Positions 17,310 to 25,897 of a stretch of 64,000 bases of DNA are shown piece by piece (the stretch's first letter is position 1; each line of letters starts with the position of its first letter). This stretch comes from Cerasicoccus sp. TK19100 (lineage in GTDB: Bacteria > Verrucomicrobiota > Verrucomicrobiia > Opitutales > Cerasicoccaceae), in NCBI RefSeq assembly GCF_027257155.1, contig NZ_JAPWDU010000009.1, positions 1 to 64,000 on the forward strand, written 5' to 3'. The translations under genes and the position numbers were made by a program. The notes beneath the pieces are model-generated. The model was given only the letters and a program-made list of their open reading frames with translations, did not search any database and was not told the origin of the DNA.

Positions 17310-18317
17310 ATGAGTGAATCGAGCCCCGCACCCGCCTCCGGAGAAACCGCCGTCGCCCGCGTCCACGAGATACGCGACCGACTCATGACTGAACTCCGCA
17401 AGGCCGTTGTCGGGCAAGACCAGGTAATCGAGGAGCTGGTCATCACGATGTTCGCCCGAGGGCACGCCCTGTTGACGGGAGTGCCCGGCCTCGGCAAGAC
17501 GCTCCTCGTTCGCAGCTTGGCGGAGTCGATGTCGTTGGCGTTCAAGCGCATCCAGTTTACGCCTGACCTCATGCCGGCCGACATTTTCGGCACGGAAGTC
17601 GTCGAGGAAGACCCCGTTACCGGCAAGCGCGCGTTCCGCTTCGTGAAAGGCCCGATCTTTGCCAACGTCGTGCTGGCGGACGAAATTAACCGCACACCGC
17701 CCAAGACTCAGGCCGCGCTGCTGGAGTCCATGGAAGAGCGCCAGGTGACCGCTGCAGGCGAAACCCACCCGCTCGCGCCGCCGTTTTTCGTGCTGGCCAC
17801 GCAGAACCCCATTGAGCTGGAGGGCACCTATCCGCTGCCCGAGGCGCAGCTCGACCGCTTTTTGCTCAACACCGTGCTCGACTACCTGCCCAAGGAAGAC
17901 GAGGTCAACATGGTCGCGACCACGACGTCGCCCGAGCGCAGTAAGCCCCAAGCCGTGCTGAACGGTCCGGAAATCGAGGAAATTCAAACACTGGTCCGCT
18001 CGGTGCCGGTCTCAACGGACGTGGTCCGCTACGCGGTAAACCTCGTCAGCGCGACCCGCCCGACACTCAAGGACGCCTCTTCGCTGGCCAAGGAAAAGAT
18101 CAAGTGGGGAGCGGGCAGCCGCGCCTCGCAGGCCCTCGTCCTCGCAGGCAAGGCCCGCGCGCTGATGGACGGTCGTTACAACGTCGCGGTAGAAGACATC
18201 AAGGCGCTGGCCAAACCGGTCCTCCGCCACCGCGTCATCCCGAGCTTCCACGCCGAAGCCGAAGGCGTCACCAGTGACCAGCTCATCGCCGAGCTGCTGA
18301 AAACCGTGGAGGGGTAG
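17310..18317 (+). CDS. MoxR family AAA+ ATPase
   Basis: This 335-residue MoxR-type AAA+ ATPase acts as a chaperone-like partner of von Willebrand factor A (VWA) proteins. Walker A is GVPGLGKT (57-64) and Walker B is VVLADEIN (Asp124, Glu125), followed by TPPKTQAALLESMEE and the ATQNPIELEGTYPLPEAQLDRF sensor region. It opens the MoxR-DUF58-BatA-DUF4175-like gene order typical of Bat/aerotolerance-type loci. The distance to the DUF58 gene has been enlarged by insertions at 18360-19303. Confidence 0.95.
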   Translation: MSESSPAPASGETAVARVHEIRDRLMTELRKAVVGQDQVIEELVITMFARGHALLTGVPGLGKTLLVRSLAESMSLAFKRIQFTPDLMPADIFGTEVVEEDPVTGKRAFRFVKGPIFANVVLADEINRTPPKTQAALLESMEERQVTAAGETHPLAPPFFVLATQNPIELEGTYPLPEAQLDRFLLNTVLDYLPKEDEVNMVATTTSPERSKPQAVLNGPEIEEIQTLVRSVPVSTDVVRYAVNLVSATRPTLKDASSLAKEKIKWGAGSRASQALVLAGKARALMDGRYNVAVEDIKALAKPVLRHRVIPSFHAEAEGVTSDQLIAELLKTVEG

Positions 18318-18359
18318 GCGAGATTGACGTGGGTTTTAACGGCAGAGAACGCAGATTAA

Positions 18360-18635
18360 ATGGATTGGAATACAATAGCATTTTTGGTCATTTTCTTCGG
18401 TGTTATTGCCTGTATTATAGCTTGTAGTAGGCCAAAAGGAGAGCGGCATAAAGTGTTTCTATTGGTCGGATGCGTGCTCTTGTTCTTTTTATCAGTCGCC
18501 CCTTTCTTTTTTCTGACTCAAGCGATACCCGCCAATTTCAAGCCTATCCTAGGTCCCTTATGCGGTGTTTTGTACATATTCATCATCTATCATTCCGGAA
18601 AAATTGCTCTGCGGTATCTAGCGAAAGCAAATTAA
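18360..18635 (+). CDS. Small AT-rich membrane protein, unknown
   Basis: This 91-residue protein has three hydrophobic segments: AFLVIFFGVIACIIAC, VFLLVGCVLLFFLSVAPFFF and LCGVLYIFIIYH. It resembles no family I know. It is clearly AT-richer than the flanking moxR and DUF58 genes, and its ATG abuts a repeat-like ACGGCAGAGAACGCAG stretch (18339-18354). It may be an insertion into the operon gap rather than an original operon member. There is no obvious ribosome-binding site. Confidence 0.5.
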   Translation: MDWNTIAFLVIFFGVIACIIACSRPKGERHKVFLLVGCVLLFFLSVAPFFFLTQAIPANFKPILGPLCGVLYIFIIYHSGKIALRYLAKAN

Positions 18636-18689
18636 GATACCTATTCAAACTAGACTCCGTGCTCTCTGTGTCTCCGTGAGAAAATAATC

Positions 18690-18726
18690 CCATGCCCACC
18701 ACCGTTAAAGACCTCCTCGATCCCGC
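18690..18726 (+). repeat. 37-bp direct repeat, upstream copy (fossil DUF58 start)
   Basis: This copy is identical to 19304-19340, which contains the start codon and first eleven codons of the DUF58 gene. Here the reading (ATG at 18692) gives MPTTVKDLLDP, then diverges and stops after 15 codons. It marks the left boundary of the inserted toxin-antitoxin segment (18727-19303). Just upstream lies a CTCTCTGTGTCTCCGTGAG text (about 18660-18680). Confidence 0.9.
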
Positions 18727-18770
18727 TATCTGCCATTGAAATTTCCTAAAAACCGAACATCCTATTACCT

Positions 18771-18977
18771 ATGACCACAGCAGAAATCAAATCGATGGAC
18801 CAGGCCGAGCGTCTGCGCTTGATGGAGGAACTTTGGGACGCGATTTGCCACGATGTTGCCGAGCCGCCATCGCCAGCTTGGCACAGCGAGATTTTGGCCG
18901 AGCGCCGAAAGAAAATTGAATCCGGTGAGGCTGAATTTCTGACGATTGATGAAGCGTGGAACAGCCTGCGTAAATAA
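18771..18977 (+). CDS. Addiction-module antitoxin (Unstab_antitox type)
   Basis: This 68-residue protein fits the TIGR02574/PF09720 antitoxin family: an N-terminal QAERLRLMEELWDAI helix, a middle WHSEILAERRKKI segment and a C-terminal TIDEAWNSLRK. It would neutralise the toxin encoded next and may repress the pair. Its TAA stop shares a base with the toxin ATG (TAATG), a classic coupled arrangement. It sits inside the segment bounded by 37-bp direct repeats in the MoxR-Bat operon, and is AT-richer than the operon genes. Confidence 0.85.
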   Translation: MTTAEIKSMDQAERLRLMEELWDAICHDVAEPPSPAWHSEILAERRKKIESGEAEFLTIDEAWNSLRK

Positions 18978-19288
18978 TGTTACGAGAAGTTATTTTAATC
19001 TCTGAGGCTAGAGACGACTTGCGCCTTGGACGTGATTTTTATGATAGCCTTGATCTTGGTGTGGGTGAGTATTTCCTTTCCTCGCTGAAGTCTGAAGTAG
19101 AATCGCTTAAGCTTCACGCTGGCATTCATCCCATCATTTTCGGTTATTATCGATTGCTCGCGAAACGGTTTCCATTCGGTGTTTATTATGAGAATATGGA
19201 GAACCTCGTACGCATTGTAGCGATATTAGACCTGCGGCAAGATCCTGATACTATTCGAGCATCTCTTTCTGATCGCTCATCGCGCTAA
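18977..19288 (+). CDS. RelE/ParE-family toxin
   Basis: This 103-residue protein matches the RelE/ParE fold: an N-terminal VILISEARDDLRLGRDFYDSL strand and helix, a central HPIIFGYYRLLAKRFPFGVYY beta-strand region with basic residues, and a VRIVAILDLRQDP C-terminal strand. Partners of Unstab_antitox proteins are usually ParE-like (gyrase poisons) or RelE-like (mRNA cleavage); the sequence does not decide between them. It is translated through the TAATG overlap from the antitoxin. Confidence 0.85.
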   Translation: MLREVILISEARDDLRLGRDFYDSLDLGVGEYFLSSLKSEVESLKLHAGIHPIIFGYYRLLAKRFPFGVYYENMENLVRIVAILDLRQDPDTIRASLSDRSSR

Positions 19289-19303
19289 TTTTTCGCCTCC
19301 TCA

Positions 19304-19340
19304 CCATGCCCACCACCGTTAAAGACCTCCTCGATCCCGC
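19304..19340 (+). repeat. 37-bp direct repeat, downstream copy (functional DUF58 start)
   Basis: Identical to 18690-18726. It supplies the start codon of the intact DUF58 gene, so the gene was rebuilt when the toxin-antitoxin segment entered. Confidence 0.9.
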
Positions 19341-20202
19341 GCACCTGACGCAGATTGCCAATATGCAATTGCTCGCGCGGACCGCCGTGGAGGGCTTTCT
19401 CAGCGGGATGCACCGCAGTGTGTTTCACGGCTTTGGGACGGAGTTTCTGCAGTATCGGAATTACTCGCCGGGCGAGGATTTGAAATACCTCGACTGGAAG
19501 GTGCTCGCGCGCAGTGACCGCCTCTACACCAAGGTCTATCAGGAGGAGACGAACATGAACGTCACCGTCCTGCTGGACTGTTCCGGCTCGCTGGACTACG
19601 CGGGCGACCGCGCGCCGTGCTCGAAGTTTCGCTACGCTGCGATGATTGCCGCGTGCATCGCCTACCTGGCTGGACGCCAAGGCGACAACGTCGGCCTGTT
19701 CGCCTACAGTGACGAGCTGTTGGAAGCCGTCGAGCCCGGGCATCGCAGTGGGCAGCTGAGCCGCGTGATGCATTCGCTGGCGCGTCTCAAGCCACACGGT
19801 GCCGCCGCGCATCAGCGCACGCTGGACAACCTGACGCACCCCTTCAAGCACCGTGGCATCGTGGTGCTGATCTCCGACATGCTGGAGGCCGAGCACGAGC
19901 TGCCGCGCCTGTTGCGCAACTTCCGTTACCGCCACTGCGACGTGATTGCCCTGCAAGTCTTGGACCCCGATGAGCTCGATCTGCCGCAGCCCAAAGTGAC
20001 GCGCTTTCAGGACATCGAGGCGGGCAAGGAAGTCGTCGCCTGGCCGTCATCCGTGCGCGAACAATACACACGCCGCATGGATGAATTCCTCGCGACGCTC
20101 AAGACCGGCTTCTTCAAAAGCCAGGTCGATTACCTGCGCCTGCAAACCACCGACAGCCTCGGCCTCGCCCTCGCACAATACCTCCACCATCGAACTTTGT
20201 GA
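19306..20202 (+). CDS. DUF58 domain protein (MoxR-associated)
   Basis: This 298-residue protein has the DUF58 signature: a GFLSGMHRSVFHG opening, then FLQYRNYSPGEDLKYLDWKVLARSDRLYTKVY (read here as consecutive short motifs YSPGEDLKYLDWK and ARSDRLYTK) and a VWA-like core with LLDCSGSLDYA and VVLISDMLE. DUF58 proteins work with MoxR ATPases and BatA-type VWA proteins; the exact activity is unknown. Its first 37 bases are duplicated at 18690 on the far side of an inserted toxin-antitoxin pair. Its TGA stop lies in the loop of a CTTTG-N5-CAAAG dyad. Confidence 0.9.
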   Translation: MPTTVKDLLDPAHLTQIANMQLLARTAVEGFLSGMHRSVFHGFGTEFLQYRNYSPGEDLKYLDWKVLARSDRLYTKVYQEETNMNVTVLLDCSGSLDYAGDRAPCSKFRYAAMIAACIAYLAGRQGDNVGLFAYSDELLEAVEPGHRSGQLSRVMHSLARLKPHGAAAHQRTLDNLTHPFKHRGIVVLISDMLEAEHELPRLLRNFRYRHCDVIALQVLDPDELDLPQPKVTRFQDIEAGKEVVAWPSSVREQYTRRMDEFLATLKTGFFKSQVDYLRLQTTDSLGLALAQYLHHRTL

Positions 20203-20211
20203 TGCAAAGTT
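20193..20211. repeat. CTTTG-N5-CAAAG dyad over the DUF58 stop
   Basis: AACTTTG (20193-20199) pairs with CAAAGTT (20205-20211) around the five-base loop TGATG, which contains the TGA stop codon of the DUF58 gene. One of six such dyads in the window. Because the operon seems to continue, it is unlikely to be a full terminator. Confidence 0.75.
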
Positions 20212-20287
20212 TCATGACGAATCGCGGATGGCTAATGGCGAATAATTTTAATCAAACACTCCGACTAAGGACAGCGGACTCAATGCC

Positions 20288-20320
20288 AAAACCAAGCACC
20301 AAGCACCAAGAACCAAGGCA
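20288..20320 (+). repeat. AACCAAGCACC-type iterated leader repeat
   Basis: The text iterates ACCAAGCACC and AAGAACC units and ends seven bases before the BatA/VWA start codon. It is similar to 8127-8160, which also abuts a start codon. Confidence 0.6.
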
Positions 20321-20326
20321 CACCGA

Positions 20327-22327
20327 ATGCTAGCATTCGGCGCACCAGCCTTTCTTTGGGCGCTCGCGGCACTCGCGGCACCGGTGATCGTGCACCTGAT
20401 TAACCGGGAGCGCGCGGTGGTGCTGAAGTTTCCGTCCGTCCGCTACATCGACCAATCGCGCCTGCCGCAGGAGGGCCGTCGCCGCTTGCGCGACTGGCTG
20501 CTGTTACTGCTGCGGCTGATGGTTTACGCGATGGTAATCCTGGCACTGGCCAATCCGCGCTGGATCGACACCACGGACGCCACGGCACCCGTTGAGCCGG
20601 AGGCACCGGTTACGATGATGGTGCTGGATGCATCCGCGAGCATGTCGCACCGGACGACGTTTAACAACCTGACCGAGGCGCTGGATCAATACATCGACGG
20701 CCAACCCGTGGGCACCGAAATTGGCCTCGTGGTTTACGACGACCAGGTCCGGGTGGCCTTGGCACCGACCACGGATCGCGCGGCGGTTAAGGATGCCTGG
20801 CGCGAGTCTTCGCCGAGTTTTGACCGCGCGGGTAAGCCCTCGCTGGGCGTGGCAGAGGCAGTGCGCCTGCTCAATGACCGGGCGGGCGAGGTGTTGGTCT
20901 TTTCTGATTTTCAATCGAGTGACTGGCAGCAGGTCGGCGCTCCGCGCTTGCCGGAGGGATCGACGCTGGAGCTGGTTTCCGTGCGGCCCGACCCCTGGCA
21001 AAATGTGAGCATTCAGTGGGCGCGCGGCTTCCCCAAGCGCGATGGTAGCCTGCGGATTTTTGCCCGCGTGCGTAACGACAACGCCGAGCCCGTGCCTGTG
21101 CGCCTGAGCATGGCGCTGCCCGCCGTGGAAAAGGAAGTCACGCTCAAGCCCAACACGGCTGAGCTAATCGCGCTCGATGTGCCGAAGGCTGACAACCCCG
21201 GCGGCCCGCAGGCGGCGGAGCTGCAACTGGCCGTCATCACCGAAGAATCGCACCCAGAGAGTAACCTGTATTCGGCGGACGACACCTATCATTTCTGGCT
21301 CGGCGAACCGGCGGCAACGGTCGTCGGTGCGTTGATCCCGCTCGACACCGAGCCCGGCAAAATGCGCGAAGCCAGCTTTATCTCGCGCGCGCTGGGGGTT
21401 GGTGATGATTCTACCTCTGGCCAGTTCGACTTCGTGCCAGTCAGCGGTGAGGACCCGAATTGGATGGACCAGATGGACGCGATTTACCTGCCGGGCACGG
21501 GCGCGTATTTCGACCAGCCCGCCTGGGCGCGGATGAAAGAATTTGTCGAGCAGGGCGGGGTGCTGTTCATCACGCCGGGCAAGAACGCGCCGCGCATGTT
21601 TCGCGGCATGCGCGAGTCGGGCATCAGCAACACGGCCTACGTTGGCAAGCCACGCCGCGCGCGCAACGAGGCCTCCGCCTACCGCATTGGTGAGCTGCCC
21701 GCCGACGGCGCGTTGGCCAAGGTGTTTGACGAAGACGCCCGCGAAGACCTTTACCTGACGGACATTTACGAGCACTGGCAGGTCAAGGCTGGCGCTGGCG
21801 CGGAGGTGCTTCTTCAATCCGAGACCGGTAGCCCGCTGCTCATTCGCGAGCGCCTGGGTAAGGGGGCAGTCGTCGTCAGTGCGCTGGAGTTTGACCCCGC
21901 GGCGACGGACCTGCCGCTGCGCAATTCCTTCGTGCCGGTGCTGTGGGAAACGCTCGGCGAGTCGATCAACACCGGCGACAACGACCTCTCCATTTCCGTC
22001 GGCGAAAGCGTGCCGAATGATTTACTTACTGGCGCAGCGGGCGGTGAATTCGATACCTCGCAGCCGGGCGTGATCCTCGTCGATGGCCAGGCGCTGGAGG
22101 TCAACATTGCGCGTGAGGAGTCCGCGGCGCAGGGGGCGATTTTGTCCGACGTGCGCGCCCGCCTGTTGGGCCAGCGCACCGGCCCGCAGCAGGCAACCAC
22201 CACCTTGGATAGCGCCGAGCCGGGCGCGCCCTTATGGCCTTGGCTGGCGGTGCTGGCGCTGCTAGCCTGTATCTTTGAAACCGCGCTCACCGCGCGCATG
22301 GAAAACGCAACGGAGGCCACGGCTTGA
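20327..22327 (+). CDS. BatA-type membrane protein with VWA domain
   Basis: This 666-residue protein starts with the BatA/aerotolerance N-terminal region: a LWALAALAAPVIVHLI helix, the LKFPSVRYI and RRLRDWLLLLLRLMVYA segments with a second helix ending near residue 75. A VWA domain follows, with the metal-site motif DASASMS at Asp101 and a VLVFSDFQSSDW strand. The C-terminal half holds a glutamine-amidotransferase-like region (FVEQGGVLFITPG) and a last membrane helix near 640. It would be anchored in the inner membrane with partners from the MoxR/DUF58 genes. Its stop overlaps the next start as TTGA. Confidence 0.88.
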   Translation: MLAFGAPAFLWALAALAAPVIVHLINRERAVVLKFPSVRYIDQSRLPQEGRRRLRDWLLLLLRLMVYAMVILALANPRWIDTTDATAPVEPEAPVTMMVLDASASMSHRTTFNNLTEALDQYIDGQPVGTEIGLVVYDDQVRVALAPTTDRAAVKDAWRESSPSFDRAGKPSLGVAEAVRLLNDRAGEVLVFSDFQSSDWQQVGAPRLPEGSTLELVSVRPDPWQNVSIQWARGFPKRDGSLRIFARVRNDNAEPVPVRLSMALPAVEKEVTLKPNTAELIALDVPKADNPGGPQAAELQLAVITEESHPESNLYSADDTYHFWLGEPAATVVGALIPLDTEPGKMREASFISRALGVGDDSTSGQFDFVPVSGEDPNWMDQMDAIYLPGTGAYFDQPAWARMKEFVEQGGVLFITPGKNAPRMFRGMRESGISNTAYVGKPRRARNEASAYRIGELPADGALAKVFDEDAREDLYLTDIYEHWQVKAGAGAEVLLQSETGSPLLIRERLGKGAVVVSALEFDPAATDLPLRNSFVPVLWETLGESINTGDNDLSISVGESVPNDLLTGAAGGEFDTSQPGVILVDGQALEVNIAREESAAQGAILSDVRARLLGQRTGPQQATTTLDSAEPGAPLWPWLAVLALLACIFETALTARMENATEATA

Positions 22328-25300
22328 ACCCAGCACCTGATTTTTTTGAACGGCTAAAGCTGCAGCGCGTCACGCTCTTGTGGCTGTTGTTGGTCGTGTT
22401 GGCGTTCTCGTTTTTAGGCGCGTTCAGCCTGATCGTCCTCGTGGCCAATGCGCTCAACGGCATCGACCCGTGGCAGGAAGCGAGCGCGTTCCGGCTGATT
22501 CTGGTGGTGTCCTTTATCAGCGTCACGGCTTATCTGGTTGCCTTGGCTTACGCGGTGCTGCGCCGGCCGGGCATGGTGACGCTGGCCCGGCTGGTGGAGG
22601 AGCGCCACCCCGAGCTGCGCGAAAGCCTCTCGACCGCGGTGGAAATCCAGCAAAAGCGTGGCGGGCCGACCAACGCCCTCGAAGCAGCCCTGTTTCAATC
22701 CGTCGAAGAGCGGACGAAGGAGATTAATTTCCGCACCGCGACGCTGCCCCAGCGGCTGCATCCGCTGCTCGTGATCGGCCTGGTGCTGGGGTCGTTTTTC
22801 CTCTCCAGTTGGGCGCGTGAATCGGCGGTCATGGTCAAGGCGCAGTATTACTTCGCAGACCTCCGCAACGGTGAAAACACCGGCCTGACGATTGTGCCCG
22901 GCAGCGCCGATGCCCCCAGCGGCTCGGACCTCGACATCACCGCGACGATCAACCGTTGGCGGCTGGAGGCCTTTATCGACACCCGCGCCGATGGGGAGGT
23001 GGAGACTTACCCGATGGCCATGGCGGGCGAGCGCGACTTCACCTTTACCGCCTATGCGCTGGAGGACAGCTTCGACTACCGGGTGCGCACGCCATCGCTG
23101 GAGTCTGATTGGTTTACCGTCACGGTCTATGATCCGCCGGAAATTGATGCGGTGGAAATTAACGTGACCCCGCCTGCTTACACTGGCGAAGAGCCACTGC
23201 AGTTCACGCAGCTTCTCGACTTGTTTGCGCCCGAGGCCAGCGCGGTGAAGTTCGCGCTCACGACGGCACCAGGCATCGATACCTGGCTGCGCGTGGGTGA
23301 GGAGGAATACCCGTTTGACGGCGAGGTCATGATCACTGCCGAGGAGACGACGGAATACCAGTTCCGCCTGCGCAACGCCGAGGGCCGCGAAGCTGTCACC
23401 GAGGGCTACCTGCTGGAGGTGAAGCCCGACGAGCCGCCAACGGTGGCCATGATCGAGCCCGGCAGCGACATCCAGGCCTTGCTCGATGAGATCGTGCCGC
23501 TGGAGGTCTATGCGGCCGACGATTACGGTATCAGCCGCGTGGAAATTGAGATATCGGTGTCGGGCCTGATGCGCCGCCCGATCCAGGTCTTCGACGCGAA
23601 GGAAGGGCCGTATCCGCAGGAGCACAACGGGCTCCCGAACCTGGAAGTTTCCCGCCTGGGCGTGGAGTTTGGCGACGTCATTACCTACTTCGCCAAGGTC
23701 TGGGATAACAAGGAGCCGGAGCCGCAAATGGCGCGCTCGGAAATTTACTTCATCGAGGCCGTGGAGCAGATCGACAACCCCGACCAGGAGCAGCCCGAAG
23801 GTGGCGGCGGTGGCGGTGGTGAGCGCGAGCAGGATGTCGATATTCGCGGGATCATTACCGAGTTGAAGCGTCTGATCCGCCTGGGCTATCGCGCCGATGC
23901 CGAGGTGGGCGAACGCCGCACCCTTGGCAGCCAGGAGCTGGGCGCGAGCCTCGCCAAAGTCGCGACAGAGTCCAACAACGTTCTGGCGCAGGTAGGCGCG
24001 GTTCTGGGCACCGTCGATGAAGGCAAGCCTTACGAAATGTTCCTCGACGCGATTTACAAAATGGTTGAAGCCGAGGGGCTGGCTAACGCCAATCAGCCGG
24101 GCGAGGCGACCGTGCCGATGCAGGAATCCATGTCGATGCTGATCCGCTTGGAGAAGTATTTGCAGGCGCTCTTCCCGCCGCAGCAGCAGGGCGGTGGCGG
24201 CGGTGGCCAAGGCCAGCCGTCTCCCGGCCAGGGCGAGGGCGAAAGCGAGGAAAGCGAGGGCGAGAGCGGTATGTCGATTTCCGAGATGCAGGAGGCGCTC
24301 GAAGAAATGAATCAACTGGCCGACGAGCAGGCTGCAATGAACCGACGCTTTGACCGGGCCGGCCAATCCATGGGTGAAAGCGAGCGCAGCGAGCTGGAGC
24401 AAATGCAGGAAGAGCTCGGCGACAAGGTCAACGAGCTGGCGGGCGAAATGAGCAAGCTCATGCAGGGCTCCAATGTGCGCGAGGCCTTGCGCGGGGCCAG
24501 TGGGCAGATGTCGCAAGCCGCGGGTGCGGCAGGCAGTGGCGACGGCAGCCGGGCCGGGCGTGCGGGTTCGCGGGCGCGGCAAGGCCTGATCGACGCCGCG
24601 AGCTTGCTCGACGAGCGCATTCGCAGTGAGGCCACGTCGGCCATCGCGGGTTTGGCGCAGCAGGCTGAGCGTCTGGCGCAGGGGCAGGGTGCCGCCGCCG
24701 CGGACAGTCGTGGTGCGCAGGCCGGGAACATCGATGATGACCGCAAGGATGCTTTAAAAGAACAACAGCGCGAGATCAACGACGGCTGGGACAAACTGCG
24801 TCAGGAAATGGAGCAGCTAACTGGCGACTTGGGCAAAGTTTTCCCTGAGGCGGCCGAGTCCCTCGACAACGTGGCCCGCAACATGCGCGACGAGAATATC
24901 GACCGCAATCTCTCGCGCGCCAGCAACGCGCTGCTCTACGGGCGCTACAGCCGGGCGGCTGGTTCGCAGGATGCGGCGGCTGAGGGCATGGCAGAAATTT
25001 CTGAACAACTCGACCAGGCCGCGGGCACTCTGCCGGGTCTGTCTCCCGGTGAGCTGCGCCAGCTTCTGGAGCGAGTCGCTCTGGCCCGCCAGCAGCTTGC
25101 CCAACAGGGCGAAAGCGGCGAAGGCCAGGGTGAGCAATCTGGCGACGGTGAATCCGGTCAAAGTGAAGCTGCCGGCCAAGCCTCCGATGACGGGCAGTCT
25201 GGCGAAGGGCAACAACCCGGCCAAGGTCAACAGCCGGGGCAGGGCGAGTCGGGTCAAGCCAGCGCACAGGGGCAAGGCCAGGGCGAGGGCGATGCCCGGG

Positions 25301-25623
25301 GCGAAGGTCAGTCCGGTCAGGGGCGTTCGCCCTTTGGCGGATTGGGCGACTCCATCGCCGATGCCGGCCGCGCGCTCAAGGATACGAATCTCGAAGAACT
25401 CGGCTCCAAGCTAAATGCGGCCAAGGGCGGCGAAGGCGGCGGCGGCACCACGACGGCTACCGTGCTCGATGCGACCGCGCGCACCCTGCAGGAGTACTTA
25501 CGCAAAGAAATCGGCGAGCAGCGCATGCGCTTCAAGCAGGAGGGCGGTCCGCCCCCCGAGAAATACCGCGAGCTCGTCGAAGAGTATTTCCGCGACCTCG
25601 CCGAAGAGCCGAGTAATCCGTAG
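22324..25623 (+). CDS. DUF4175-like large membrane/coiled-coil protein
   Basis: This 1099-residue protein starts at a TTG inside the stop of the VWA gene (TTGA overlap). It has two N-terminal helices (residues about 17-40 and 57-75), a third near 145-160, an extracytoplasmic beta-rich region to about 480 (Ig-like 'DEPPTVAMIEPGSDIQALLDEIVPLEV' start), then long helical and low-complexity stretches rich in Gln, Gly, Ser and Glu. Genes like this close MoxR-Bat operons in Verrucomicrobia, Planctomycetes and Bacteroidetes; the role is unknown. The Gly/Gln-rich repeats at about 630-650 and 930-1010 are likely disordered. Confidence 0.75.
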   Translation: MNPAPDFFERLKLQRVTLLWLLLVVLAFSFLGAFSLIVLVANALNGIDPWQEASAFRLILVVSFISVTAYLVALAYAVLRRPGMVTLARLVEERHPELRESLSTAVEIQQKRGGPTNALEAALFQSVEERTKEINFRTATLPQRLHPLLVIGLVLGSFFLSSWARESAVMVKAQYYFADLRNGENTGLTIVPGSADAPSGSDLDITATINRWRLEAFIDTRADGEVETYPMAMAGERDFTFTAYALEDSFDYRVRTPSLESDWFTVTVYDPPEIDAVEINVTPPAYTGEEPLQFTQLLDLFAPEASAVKFALTTAPGIDTWLRVGEEEYPFDGEVMITAEETTEYQFRLRNAEGREAVTEGYLLEVKPDEPPTVAMIEPGSDIQALLDEIVPLEVYAADDYGISRVEIEISVSGLMRRPIQVFDAKEGPYPQEHNGLPNLEVSRLGVEFGDVITYFAKVWDNKEPEPQMARSEIYFIEAVEQIDNPDQEQPEGGGGGGGEREQDVDIRGIITELKRLIRLGYRADAEVGERRTLGSQELGASLAKVATESNNVLAQVGAVLGTVDEGKPYEMFLDAIYKMVEAEGLANANQPGEATVPMQESMSMLIRLEKYLQALFPPQQQGGGGGGQGQPSPGQGEGESEESEGESGMSISEMQEALEEMNQLADEQAAMNRRFDRAGQSMGESERSELEQMQEELGDKVNELAGEMSKLMQGSNVREALRGASGQMSQAAGAAGSGDGSRAGRAGSRARQGLIDAASLLDERIRSEATSAIAGLAQQAERLAQGQGAAAADSRGAQAGNIDDDRKDALKEQQREINDGWDKLRQEMEQLTGDLGKVFPEAAESLDNVARNMRDENIDRNLSRASNALLYGRYSRAAGSQDAAAEGMAEISEQLDQAAGTLPGLSPGELRQLLERVALARQQLAQQGESGEGQGEQSGDGESGQSEAAGQASDDGQSGEGQQPGQGQQPGQGESGQASAQGQGQGEGDARGEGQSGQGRSPFGGLGDSIADAGRALKDTNLEELGSKLNAAKGGEGGGGTTTATVLDATARTLQEYLRKEIGEQRMRFKQEGGPPPEKYRELVEEYFRDLAEEPSNP

Positions 25624-25633
25624 CGGTTAAGCG

Positions 25634-25897
25634 ATGAAAAAGACCGAGGTAACTTTGCTTCTTCAAGCTCAATATAATGAGAAATCTAAGGATGAGCTCG
25701 TTGGAATTTTTGAGAAGAAGGTGAAGCTAAATCAAAGAATTTTGATAGGTCTTGGAATATTGTTTTTAGTCCAACTTGTGTTTCAGGCCACCGGAGGAAT
25801 TGTTTTCTGGCTCATCGTTTTATGGTTCGCTGGCAACCAGTGGTATCTTCAGAATCAATTACGACGATTTAGAGAAATCGTTGTTCAAAGAGATTAG
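25634..25897 (+). CDS. Small AT-rich membrane protein, unknown
   Basis: This 87-residue protein has an N-terminal charged helix, two hydrophobic segments (ILIGLGILFLVQLVF and IVFWLIVLWFAGNQWYL) and a basic C-terminus. Not recognised. It lies 10 bases after the DUF4175-like gene and is AT-richer than it. Its TAG stop overlaps the reversed TAA stop of the convergent DUF748 gene by two bases, leaving no intergenic space for a terminator. Confidence 0.55.
   Translation: MKKTEVTLLLQAQYNEKSKDELVGIFEKKVKLNQRILIGLGILFLVQLVFQATGGIVFWLIVLWFAGNQWYLQNQLRRFREIVVQRD

Noticed and set aside
18692-18739. A 15-codon open frame MPTTVKDLLDPAICH
   Set aside because: It is the fossil start of the DUF58 gene, not a gene.
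22414-24582. A 722-codon reverse-strand open frame opposite the DUF4175-like gene
   Set aside because: It is a shadow of GC-rich codon use on the forward gene; the text is rich in His/Arg/Gly/Leu with no domain, and the forward gene has coupled starts and membrane segments.
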